From: Planctomycetales bacterium
Lineage (GTDB): Bacteria > Planctomycetota > JAKEIC01
NCBI GenBank assembly: GCA_022614695.1
Contig: JAKEIC010000105.1
Location: 1 to 35,326, forward strand
Direction: 5' to 3'
DNA length: 35,326 nucleotides
The translations under genes were made by a program, and so were the position numbers. The notes below the pieces were generated by a model. That model worked only from the letters and a program-made list of their open reading frames with translations. It was not told the DNA's origin and made no database searches. Shown here in pieces: positions 23,564 through 31,448 of this stretch (positions are counted from its first letter, which is position 1; every line of letters starts with the position of its first letter).

Positions 23564-24523
23564 GTGTTCGGGGGCCGGCCATTCGTATTCCGGGGACCCC
23601 GGCATGCGCTCCGCGTCCAGCCCGTGGAGACGAGGGTCGCTCTCACCCTCCTGACTGTCGGTGTCGGCCTGGCCTTCCTCTTGGGGGCCATTCGCCCGAC
23701 GACGGCCGACGCCTGTCCGATGATCGCCCTCGGGACCATCGCGTTCCTCGTCTTCCTCGTCGGGAACGACGTCCGCCGCGGCTGGTCGCTCGATCGGGTC
23801 TACCGCCGCGTGGCGCGCCGACACGGCGCGTTCATCCACCGCGCCCCGTGGCCGAAGGGGCCCCGGCTCGAGTGGACGCTCGGCCGCGGGGTGAGGCCCG
23901 AAGCCTGGTGCGCGCTCGGGCCCGTCCTGGTCGGGGACGGCAAGGTGGCCCGCACCCGCTTCGCGATCCGGAGCGCCGGGGGCCTCCCCGTCGCCGTCGA
24001 GGTCTCCGCCCCGCCCGCGCCGGTGGCGCCGGGCCGTCCCGTCGAGCTGCCGGGTGCGACGGGGCTCCGCGCGGTCGCCCCGTCCGGGTTCAGCCCCGTC
24101 GCGGCGGCGGACCTGCTCGACGCCTACACTCTCCAGCCCCTCCTCGGCCTCCTCGGCCCGGCGCGCGGGTCCGGTTTCCGCGCCTCGGTCACCCCCGGCG
24201 GCCTCGCCATCGAGGTCGGGCGGGTCCTCCGGGTCCCCCGCGATCTCGACGCCCTCGTGGACGCGGGGCTCGCGCTCCTCCGCCGAGGGCGGGTCCTCGC
24301 CCAGAGCCCGGGCCGGGTGGAGTTCGTCCGGCCCCCGCCCGCGGCGACCGCGGAGACCGCCCCCGTCTGCGCCGTCTGCGTGACCGAGATCCCCGGGCCC
24401 GCCCGCCATTTCTGCCCCGAGTGCGGCGCCCCCCACCACCGCGACTGCTGGGACTGGGCCGGCCGCTGCGGCACCTTCGGCTGCGAGGCGAAGGCGGAGG
24501 ACGCGCCCCCGGCGGCCGCCTGA
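23564..24523 (+). CDS. Membrane protein with C-terminal prokaryotic RING-like zinc module
   Basis: 319 residues from GTG 23564. Two membrane segments lie near the N-terminus (VALTLLTVGVGLAFLLGAI and MIALGTIAFLVFLVGN). The middle, about residues 85-255, is not recognised. The C-terminus has CAVCVTEIP, HFCPECGAPHHRDCW and CGTFGC, a cross-brace Cys/His pattern as in the prokaryotic RING finger families, which are fairly common in planctomycetes. Such modules are related to eukaryotic ubiquitin-ligase RINGs, but here no E2 or ubiquitin-like gene is in the window, so only zinc binding can be claimed. It ends nine bases from the convergent vWA gene. Confidence 0.8.
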   Translation: MFGGRPFVFRGPRHALRVQPVETRVALTLLTVGVGLAFLLGAIRPTTADACPMIALGTIAFLVFLVGNDVRRGWSLDRVYRRVARRHGAFIHRAPWPKGPRLEWTLGRGVRPEAWCALGPVLVGDGKVARTRFAIRSAGGLPVAVEVSAPPAPVAPGRPVELPGATGLRAVAPSGFSPVAAADLLDAYTLQPLLGLLGPARGSGFRASVTPGGLAIEVGRVLRVPRDLDALVDAGLALLRRGRVLAQSPGRVEFVRPPPAATAETAPVCAVCVTEIPGPARHFCPECGAPHHRDCWDWAGRCGTFGCEAKAEDAPPAAA

Positions 24524-24532
24524 GAGTCCGAC

Positions 24533-27367
24533 CTACCGGTCCGCCATCTTCGACTCGAGCGGGATCGGGACGTCCACGAAGGTCCCGCCCGAGTCCTCGG
24601 CGAGGCCGCGGAGCATGTCGGCGTCGTAGGTCCCGAGGCCGATCGTGTGGAGCCGCACGTGCCGTAGGCCGTGGAGCGCCCGCAGGATCGCCCGGATCTC
24701 CCCGGGGTTCGTCCGCGACCCCATGTTCACCTCGCCGTCCGTGAAGAGGAGGACCGTGTCGGGGCCCGTCGCGAAGTCCACGGACTGCCGCTCGGCCAGC
24801 TCGAACGCGCGCACGAGCCCGTCGTAGAGGTTCGTCCCGCCGCCTCCGCCGAGGGCGTCCACCCACGCGAGGGCCTCGGCCTTCGACTCGGCGCTCGCCC
24901 GCACGAGCGCGGGGGCCCAGACCTTCACGAGGTCGGAGGAGAACGTGACGACCGTGAACGCGGTCGTCCCGGGAAGTTCCCGGATCGCGTTCGAGAGCTC
25001 GTACTTCGCGAGGTCGAGGAAGTTCGCCCCGCGGTACGGCGGCCGGCCCGACTCCGCGTCGCGGGCGAGCCATCTCGCGACCGCGGCCGGGTCGTGGCGG
25101 CGGAGCATGCTCCCCGTCGTGTCCACGACGAACGCCACGCGCGAGCCGGTCACGGGGATCCCGTAGAAGCGCGGCGCGCGCTGGGTCCCGGGTCCTCTCC
25201 CCCTCTTCCCGACGAGGCTCCCGGTCTCGCGGCGGGCCTTGAGCCACGCCCGCCAGAGGTCCGGGTCGTCCGGGACGTCGGCCCCCGTGATCGCGAGCAG
25301 CGCCGCCTGCGCCGCCTCGCGGACGCGCCCCGTCTCGCGGGCGAGCGCCGCGATGAGGGGCTCGACCGAGGCCTCGCTCTTGAGAGCCCCCGCGGCCTCG
25401 ATCGCGCGCCACCGGACCGGCCAGGCCGTGTCCGCGAAGAGGGGCGCGAGGGCTTCGGCCGGGAGCGGGATCTCCGGGATCCCCAGCCGGCCGATCGCGC
25501 GCGTCGCCGCGGTGCGCACGACCGCCGAGGCGGCCCCGAGCCGGGCCGCGATCGCCGCCGCGAGGCTCGCCCGCCGCGCGATCCCGGCCGGTCCCCGTGG
25601 CTCGGTGGCCGCGATCTCGCCGAGGGCGTCGAGGACCGCGCACACCGCCTCCCAGCCGCGGCCGTCCGCGCTCGCCGGGGCGACGAGGGTCCAGAAGGCC
25701 GCGTCGGCGCGGAACGAGGCGAGTGTCTCGACCACCGCCGCGCGCCAGAGGATCCTGTCGGCGAGAGGCACCGCCCGCCGCTCCGCCGCGTCGGCGTCCA
25801 CCGGGACTCGCGCGAGGGCGTCCAGCACGAGGACCGGCGCCTCGGCCTCGGGCCGGCCGGCGAGCCAGGAGAGGCCCTCGCGCCGGGTGAGGAAGTCCTC
25901 GGACCCGAGCGCGGCGAGGGCCCGGCGGCGGACCTCGGGGAACGGGGCGTCCTTCGGGGGAGGGGCCTCGCGCCGGGCGGCGGGCGGATCGGCCTTCACG
26001 GGCGCCGCGGGCGGCCGCAGCCTCCCGCCCGGGGCGGCCCTCCGGGCCGAACCCCCGGCCATGGTCTTGTCGTGGATTTTCCACGAGCGCTCGAACTCGT
26101 CCTCGGGCCGCGCGACGAGGCGCCGGAACGCCTGCGGGGACCCCTGGCCCCGGAGGCACTCGGCGAGGAAACCGAAGAACGCGTCGCGGTACTTCCCGCC
26201 GTCCCCCTCGAGCGAGAAGTGGACGAGCGAGTACGACGCGGCGTACTTGAGGTTCATGCCGGGCCCCCCGTAGTACTCCCGAGTCGAGAGCGTGAGGACC
26301 CGCTCGAGCGGGAGCCGCTCCGGCTCGCCGGCCTCGGCCTGGACCCGGAAGTGCCAGCCGCACCGTCGCGCCGTGTCGTAGACGATCGCGTGGAAGGGCC
26401 CCGCCGCGTGGCCGGCGAGGGCGTCGGCGAGCCCCTCGTCGAGCCACGTCGGGACGTCGCCCCGACCCGAGCGGGTCCTCCGGAACGTCCTCTCGAGGAG
26501 CTGGTGGGTCGCCTCGTGGAAGAGCGCGGCGTACTCGACCCCGCCCGGGGTCGCCGAGATCGCCTCGGCGGGATCCCCCGGAGCCGGCGCCGCGGCGGGC
26601 TCCCCGCAGACCTCGATGTGGTCCCCCCGCACGTTGAAGTGGGCGCGGCCCTCCTCCCCGATGCGGAGCTTCGGGAGGGACTCCGCCGTCCGGTGGACGT
26701 GCGCCCGCAGCGGCTCGAGGGTCTCCTCGATCGCGACCCTCTCGGCGAGGAACTCGAAGAACCGCGCGTGGAAGCTCTCGAGCGCGACGGCGGCCGCGCA
26801 CGCCGAGGCGAGCGGGAGGTTCGTCCGGACCTCGTAGTGCTCGGTCGGGAGGACCCAGGCCTCCTTCCACTCGGCCCGCCTCTTCTCGACCTCGGCGAGC
26901 GGTAGGAATGTCTTCTCGAACGGCACGACGAACCCGCCAGGACCCTCCGGGTGGCTGAGGGCGCGATGCGCCGCCGCCGCCGCGGGGGAGGCCGGGTCCG
27001 CCGCGATCGCGCGCCAACGCTCGAGGGCGGCCATCCGCTCGAGCCCCTCCTTCGCGCACCACTCGGCGAGCGCCCCGTGCGCGGCGCCGTCGGCCGGGGC
27101 GATCTTGGCCGAGCGCGCGAGCCACTCGCGCATCTTCCGGGGGACCGACTCGACCGTCCGGACCTGCGCGCGCGCGAACTCCTGGTCGTGCGTCCCCACC
27201 CGGAGGACGACGAGGTCCCGGGTCTCGCGGACGACTCGGCCCCGTAGGACGCGGCCGTCGACGAGCGTGACGGAGTCCCGGAGGTCCTCGTCGGCCCGGG
27301 CCGCCGGAGGCGCGAGAGCGCCGATCAGGCCGAGAAGGAGAGGCCCGAGGAGGCGCGTGGAGGTCAG
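24533..27367 (-). CDS. Exported protein with gluzincin protease, HEAT repeats and von Willebrand A domain; probable CTG start
   Basis: About 944 residues. The frame from GTG 27199 lacks the real N-terminus: upstream, in frame, codons encode LLGPLLLGLIGALAPPAARA, a clear signal peptide, and then VTLVDGRVLRGRVV. No ATG, GTG or TTG exists between the upstream stop and GTG 27199; CTG 27367 is preceded by AAGGGG at good distance. The peptidase part has HEATH (His284, Glu285, His288) and WLDEGLADALAG, a Glu-zincin pattern like the planctomycete DUF1570 group. Alternating HEAT-like helices follow (about 480-690). The vWA domain has MIDAS residues DTTGS (Asp749), GGGGGTNLYDG and LLFTDGEVN. A surface protease with metal-dependent binding is inferred. 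Confidence 0.8.
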   Translation of the reverse strand: MTSTRLLGPLLLGLIGALAPPAARADEDLRDSVTLVDGRVLRGRVVRETRDLVVLRVGTHDQEFARAQVRTVESVPRKMREWLARSAKIAPADGAAHGALAEWCAKEGLERMAALERWRAIAADPASPAAAAAHRALSHPEGPGGFVVPFEKTFLPLAEVEKRRAEWKEAWVLPTEHYEVRTNLPLASACAAAVALESFHARFFEFLAERVAIEETLEPLRAHVHRTAESLPKLRIGEEGRAHFNVRGDHIEVCGEPAAAPAPGDPAEAISATPGGVEYAALFHEATHQLLERTFRRTRSGRGDVPTWLDEGLADALAGHAAGPFHAIVYDTARRCGWHFRVQAEAGEPERLPLERVLTLSTREYYGGPGMNLKYAASYSLVHFSLEGDGGKYRDAFFGFLAECLRGQGSPQAFRRLVARPEDEFERSWKIHDKTMAGGSARRAAPGGRLRPPAAPVKADPPAARREAPPPKDAPFPEVRRRALAALGSEDFLTRREGLSWLAGRPEAEAPVLVLDALARVPVDADAAERRAVPLADRILWRAAVVETLASFRADAAFWTLVAPASADGRGWEAVCAVLDALGEIAATEPRGPAGIARRASLAAAIAARLGAASAVVRTAATRAIGRLGIPEIPLPAEALAPLFADTAWPVRWRAIEAAGALKSEASVEPLIAALARETGRVREAAQAALLAITGADVPDDPDLWRAWLKARRETGSLVGKRGRGPGTQRAPRFYGIPVTGSRVAFVVDTTGSMLRRHDPAAVARWLARDAESGRPPYRGANFLDLAKYELSNAIRELPGTTAFTVVTFSSDLVKVWAPALVRASAESKAEALAWVDALGGGGGTNLYDGLVRAFELAERQSVDFATGPDTVLLFTDGEVNMGSRTNPGEIRAILRALHGLRHVRLHTIGLGTYDADMLRGLAEDSGGTFVDVPIPLESKMADR

Positions 27368-27446
27368 TGCGAACCGCCCCTTCGGGGGGGAGCGGGACGA
27401 GCGAGAGTCTCGCGTCCGCAGCGGGGCCCGTCAATGCCCAGGGCTT

Positions 27447-28112
27447 TCACCCCTTCGCCTTCCGGTGCAGGGCCATGATGTGCGCCTGGAGCTTCTCGCG
27501 CGCGAGCGGGTTCTTGCAGTTCACGATCAGGTCCACGAGCCAGGCCGCATCCTCGGGGTTCTCCGGCACCTCGGTGAGCCGCGCGCAGAGCGCCTCGGCG
27601 TCCGCGAGTGTCTCGATCCTCTCCGGGAGGGCCGAGGAGGCGGCGGGACCGTGCGCGCCGCGCGGGTGGACCACGGCGTGGGTATCCGACGAGGCCAGCT
27701 TCCCCAGCCAGTCGGCCCCATCGCTCGCAGCCGGGCTCGCCACGCCTTGACCCGTGAGGATCTCCGTCCAGCTCCGGGGGCGCTTCGCGGGCGGTGGAGG
27801 CGGTGAAGGCGCCGGCCCGCGGCTCCCCGCCGTGGCCTCGTCGGCGCCTTCCAGGATCTCGGACATCCTCGCGAAGACGGCGTCGAGCTGCTCCTGTGTG
27901 AGGGTCCCGTCCTGGAGGAGCTGGTCGGGGAGCGGGATCGGCTTCCCATCCGAGCCACGCTTGCCCACGAGGGGCCCTCGGACGTCGAAGAGCTCCCGAG
28001 CCACCCAGATCATGAGGGGCTCCGCGCTCCTCGGGATCACCACGCGCGGGCGACCCGGAGAGCCCCCGCGGAGGGGTTGCCTGGAGTCTCGCGGCTCGGC
28101 CATCCCGCGCAT
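27447..28112 (-). CDS. Hypothetical protein
   Basis: 221 residues from ATG 28112; an ATG at 28103 is an alternative. No domain is recognised. The N-terminal part is compact (RVVIPRSAEPLMIWVARELFD, then LTQEQLDAVFARMSEILEG), the middle is Pro-rich (SPPPPPAKRPRSW) and the C-terminus is helical (AEALCARLTEVPENPEDAAW, ending HIMALHRKAKG). Codon use fits a real gene and the frame has its own TATAAT promoter upstream. It is cytoplasmic by appearance and may be co-transcribed with the protease/vWA gene 79 nt downstream. Confidence 0.65.
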   Translation of the reverse strand: MRGMAEPRDSRQPLRGGSPGRPRVVIPRSAEPLMIWVARELFDVRGPLVGKRGSDGKPIPLPDQLLQDGTLTQEQLDAVFARMSEILEGADEATAGSRGPAPSPPPPPAKRPRSWTEILTGQGVASPAASDGADWLGKLASSDTHAVVHPRGAHGPAASSALPERIETLADAEALCARLTEVPENPEDAAWLVDLIVNCKNPLAREKLQAHIMALHRKAKG

Positions 28113-28177
28113 CCGATCCGGGCCGAGCCCCTCCGGGACCTCCGTCCCCCCGGCCCACCTGCGATTCGGACGGAGGG

Positions 28178-28183
28178 ATTATA
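28178..28183 (-). promoter_or_regulatory. -10 TATAAT of the hypothetical gene (minus strand)
   Basis: Perfect TATAAT on the minus strand followed by CC, as in the other ATAATCC sites. The predicted start is near 28171, giving a leader of about 60 nt. The -35 is weak. It is back to back with the promoter of the polymerase gene. Confidence 0.5.
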
Positions 28184-28223
28184 CCTGCGCGCCGGAGAGG
28201 TCCGTAGCTCACCTCTCGGTGGC

Positions 28224-28251
28224 TCGACGGGATCCAGATACCTAATATAAT
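28224..28251 (+). promoter_or_regulatory. Promoter of the DnaE-family gene, leaderless
   Basis: TCGACG (28224-28229, four of six to -35) and a perfect TATAAT (28246-28251) are separated by 16 nt. ATG 28260 starts eight bases after the hexamer, at or within a base or two of the expected transcription start. No Shine-Dalgarno sequence. No LexA-type palindrome was recognised. Confidence 0.6.
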
Positions 28252-28259
28252 CCTAACTC

Positions 28260-31200
28260 ATGCGGACCCTCCTCGGACTCCGGAGCTGCTTCTCCCTCGG
28301 GTGCGGCACGGCCTCGCCCGAGGCGCTCTGCGACCGGGCGGTGGCGCTCGGATGGAGGAGGGTCGGGATCGCCGACACCGACAACCTCTACGGCGCCGTC
28401 CGGTTCGTGCGAGGGGCGCGCGAGCGCGGGCTCGAGCCGGTGGTCGGTGCGGAGATCACCGATCCGGCGGAGCCCGCCCGGAGCGTCCTCGTCCTCGCGC
28501 GGGGGCGGGAGGGGTACGAGGCGCTCTGCCGGCTCGTGACGAGGAGGAAGCTCGAGGGCGGTCCACGTTGGACCGACTGGCTCGCCGAGGCGGCCGGGCC
28601 CTGCCACCTGCTCGTCCCGGATCCGGCGCTCGCCCGTGACCTCGCGTCTCGGGTTCCCCGAGACCGGCTCCACCTCGCGGTCTCCCTCTCGCGCGCCGGC
28701 GAGACGGCCCGCCGCGCGCTCGCCGCCGCCGCGACGGACCTCGGCACGGACCTGGTCCCCGTCGCCGACTCGGTGATGGCCGACCCGTCCGAGCACGCGC
28801 TCCACCGGCTGCTCACGGCCGTCGCGCGGAACGGGCTCGTGACGACCCTCCCGGCGGGGGCGGCGTGGCCCGAGCGGGCGGCCGTCCCGCGCCCCGACGC
28901 CGTCCCGCGCCCGCTCCAGGACTCCGCCGACCGGCTCGGCGAGGACTCGCCCGCCGACCTCCCGGGCGGGCGGCCGATCCTCCCGAGGCTCGATCACCCG
29001 GCCGGCGAGACGCCGTACTCCGTCCTCGCGCGGCGCTGCTTCGCCGGGCTCGACGCCCGGCTCGGGGGGGCCAACCCCGAGGCGCTCGCGCGGCTCACGC
29101 AGGAGCTCGCGGTGATCGAGCGGCTCTCCTTCGCCGACTACTTCCTCGTCGTCTCCGAGATCGTCGAGATGGCCCGCGCGCGGGGGATCCCCCACGTGGG
29201 CCGCGGCTCGGGGGCCTCGTCGCTCGTCGCGTTCCTCCTCGGGATCACCGACGTGGACCCGCTCGCCTACCGGATCCGGTTCGAGAGGTTCCTGAACCTC
29301 GGCCGCTCCGACTGCCCCGACATTGACGTGGACCTCTGCTGGAAGCGGCGCGACGAGGTGCTCGCGGCCGTCTACGGCCGCTTCGGCCACGACCGGACCG
29401 CGATGATCTCGACCCACGTGGGCTACCGGCTCCGCTCGGCCTTCCGCGAGGCGGCGAAGGCCCACGGGGTCCCGCCCGGGACCGTGGACCGCGCGAGCCG
29501 GGCGCTCCCGTACGAGGCGGGCGCCCCGCTCCCCGAGGTCGCGCGCGCGGGGCCGGCCGGCCGCGCGATCCCGGCGGACGAGGAGCCCTGGGCGACCCTC
29601 CTCCCGCTCGCCGAGCGGCTCCGCGGGCTCCCGCGCCACCTCGGGATCCACCCGGGCGGCATGGTCGTCGCGGACCGCGCCCTCACGGCGTACGTCCCGC
29701 TCGAGCGCGCGGCCAAGGGGATCGTCGTCACGCAGTACGAGATGGAGGCGGTCGAGGACGTGGGCCTCGTGAAGATGGACCTCCTCGGGAACCGCGCCCT
29801 CACGACCGTGCGCGAGACCCTGGACCTGGTCGAAGCGCGCACCGGCGCGCGGCCGGCCCTCCCCCGCGAGCCGCTCGAGGACCCCGCGACGGCGGATCTC
29901 GTGCGAGAGGGGCGCACCCTCGGCGTCTGCCAGCTCGAGTCGCCCGCGATGCGGCACCTCCTGCGGATGCTCCGGCCCGCCGACACCCGCGACCTCGCGC
30001 GGGCGCTGGCGCTGCTCCGGCCGGGTCCCGCGGGGGGAGGGATGAAGGAGGAGTTCGTGAGGAGGGCGCGGGGACTCGCGCCGGTGCCGGAGGCGCCGTT
30101 CGGGGACGCGAGCACGCGCACAAGCACGGCGGCTTGGGGAGAGGAGCGCGAAGCGCGACGAGGGGGGGCGAGCGAAGCGAGCAACGGGGGGGAGGCGAGG
30201 CTCGGCGAGCCGCCCCCCGCCCGAAGTGAGCCGGCGGTTCCCGACGCGACCTCGCCCGCGGGCCGTGATCCGCTCGGCGAGGTCGCCTCGATCCTCGCCG
30301 ACTCCTTCGGGATCATGCTCTACGAGGACGACGCGATGCTCGTCGCGGCGGCTCTCGCGGGGATCCCGATCGAGCGGGGGGACAAGTTCCGCAAGGCCAT
30401 CGCCCGGGTCCGGACGGACGAGCAGCGCGAGGCCCTCTCGCGCGTCTTCCTCGACCTCGCCGGGCGGAACGGGGTCCCGCGCGACGTCGCCGCAGCAGCC
30501 TGGGTCCAGATGGCGAAGTTCAACTCCTACTCGTTCTGCAAGGCCCACGCCGCGGGCTACGCGCAGCTCGCGGCCCGGTGCGCGTGGTTGAAGAGCCGGT
30601 TCCCCGCCGAGTACCACGCCGCGGTGATGAACCACCATGGGGGGATGTACGACCGGCGGGTCCACGTCGAGGAGGCGCGGCGGCAGGGGGTCGCGATCCT
30701 CCCCCCGTGCGTGAATCGGTCGGGGACGGGGTTCGCGCCGGAACGCGGAGCGCTCCGGGTCGGCCTCGACCAGGTCGGGGGGCTCTCGGAACGCGCGATC
30801 CGGGCGATCCTCGCCGAGCGGGCGCGGGGACCGTTCGGGTCGGTCCACGACCTCCTCTCGCGCGTCCCGCTCTCGCGGCCCGAGGCCGAGGCGCTCGCGC
30901 TCGCCGGGGCGTACGACTCCTTCGGCGTCACGCGCCCGCAGGCCGCCTTCGAGGCCGCGCTCTTCCGCGGTATCGCCCCGGCGGGGGGCGCGGCCGGGGC
31001 CGGCGGTCCGACGCTGCTCCCCGCCGGCTACTCGCCCGCGCCGGCGCTGCCGCTCCGGGACTTCTCGCTCCCCGAGAGGCTCCGCCACGAGCTCGCGGTG
31101 CTCGGGCTCACGCCCACGGCGCACCCGATGACGCTGCTCCGGGGGCTCCTCCCGCGCCCGGCCGCGACAAGCCGCGAGGTCCTCGCGGCGCGCGCCGGAC

Positions 31201-31448
31201 GCCCGGTCCGGTTCGCGGGCCTCCTCGCCGCCTGGCGCACGGCCGAGACGGCGCGCGAGGAGACGATGGAGTTCGTGACCCTCGAGGACGAGTGGGGCGT
31301 CGTGGAGGTGACCCTCTTCCCGGCCGCCTACCGTCGTTTCGCCCACCTGCTCGGGACTCTCGGCCCCTACGTCGTCGAGGGCCGGGTCGAGGACCAGTAC
31401 GGGGCGATCTCGGTCTCGGCCGCGAGGCTGGAGAGGGTGGACGCATGA
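28260..31448 (+). CDS. dnaE: DNA polymerase III alpha subunit family, short DnaE2-like form
   Basis: 1062 residues, about 100 shorter than replicative DnaE and in the range of error-prone DnaE2. The PHP domain starts LLGLRSCFSLGCGTASPEAL and lacks the metal-binding His of active PHP domains. The catalytic palm has VGRGSGASSLVAFLLGI, PDIDVD (Asp354, Asp356, Asp358) and KMDLLGNRALTTV with the third Asp at 507. The fingers and thumb include LYEDDAMLVAAALAGI and FNSYSFCKAHAAGYAQLA. A C-terminal OB fold is present (EFVTLEDEWGVVEVTLFP). Between RARGLAPVPEAP and GIMLYEDD there is a roughly 50-residue low-complexity insertion made of hairpin DNA. No ImuA or ImuB is adjacent, so mutagenic repair is only a possibility. 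The next gene overlaps by 4 nt. Confidence 0.88.
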   Translation: MRTLLGLRSCFSLGCGTASPEALCDRAVALGWRRVGIADTDNLYGAVRFVRGARERGLEPVVGAEITDPAEPARSVLVLARGREGYEALCRLVTRRKLEGGPRWTDWLAEAAGPCHLLVPDPALARDLASRVPRDRLHLAVSLSRAGETARRALAAAATDLGTDLVPVADSVMADPSEHALHRLLTAVARNGLVTTLPAGAAWPERAAVPRPDAVPRPLQDSADRLGEDSPADLPGGRPILPRLDHPAGETPYSVLARRCFAGLDARLGGANPEALARLTQELAVIERLSFADYFLVVSEIVEMARARGIPHVGRGSGASSLVAFLLGITDVDPLAYRIRFERFLNLGRSDCPDIDVDLCWKRRDEVLAAVYGRFGHDRTAMISTHVGYRLRSAFREAAKAHGVPPGTVDRASRALPYEAGAPLPEVARAGPAGRAIPADEEPWATLLPLAERLRGLPRHLGIHPGGMVVADRALTAYVPLERAAKGIVVTQYEMEAVEDVGLVKMDLLGNRALTTVRETLDLVEARTGARPALPREPLEDPATADLVREGRTLGVCQLESPAMRHLLRMLRPADTRDLARALALLRPGPAGGGMKEEFVRRARGLAPVPEAPFGDASTRTSTAAWGEEREARRGGASEASNGGEARLGEPPPARSEPAVPDATSPAGRDPLGEVASILADSFGIMLYEDDAMLVAAALAGIPIERGDKFRKAIARVRTDEQREALSRVFLDLAGRNGVPRDVAAAAWVQMAKFNSYSFCKAHAAGYAQLAARCAWLKSRFPAEYHAAVMNHHGGMYDRRVHVEEARRQGVAILPPCVNRSGTGFAPERGALRVGLDQVGGLSERAIRAILAERARGPFGSVHDLLSRVPLSRPEAEALALAGAYDSFGVTRPQAAFEAALFRGIAPAGGAAGAGGPTLLPAGYSPAPALPLRDFSLPERLRHELAVLGLTPTAHPMTLLRGLLPRPAATSREVLAARAGRPVRFAGLLAAWRTAETAREETMEFVTLEDEWGVVEVTLFPAAYRRFAHLLGTLGPYVVEGRVEDQYGAISVSAARLERVDA
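30138..30232 (+). repeat. In-frame palindromic insertion element inside the polymerase gene
   Basis: A GC-rich stretch unlike the flanking gene, with nested short repeats: GCGC-GAA-GCGC (30147-30157), the tandem GCGAGCGAAGCGAGC (30168-30182) and a large hairpin in which the G run at 30186-30192 faces the C run at 30213-30218 around GGCTC-GGC-GAGCC (30199-30211). It adds Arg/Gly/Ala/Glu-rich residues (GEEREARRGG, SEASNGGEARLGEPP) at a surface loop between conserved polymerase motifs. No second copy was noticed in the window. It resembles protein-coding palindromic elements described in other bacteria. Confidence 0.55.

Noticed and set aside
28201..28259. LexA/SOS box in front of the DnaE-family gene
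   Set aside because: Looked for because DnaE2 genes are often SOS-controlled; no convincing dyad was found.
28242..31346. Minus-strand open frame of about 1030 codons
   Set aside because: Antisense shadow of the DnaE-family gene, with Arg/Glu/Gly-rich product and no domain.
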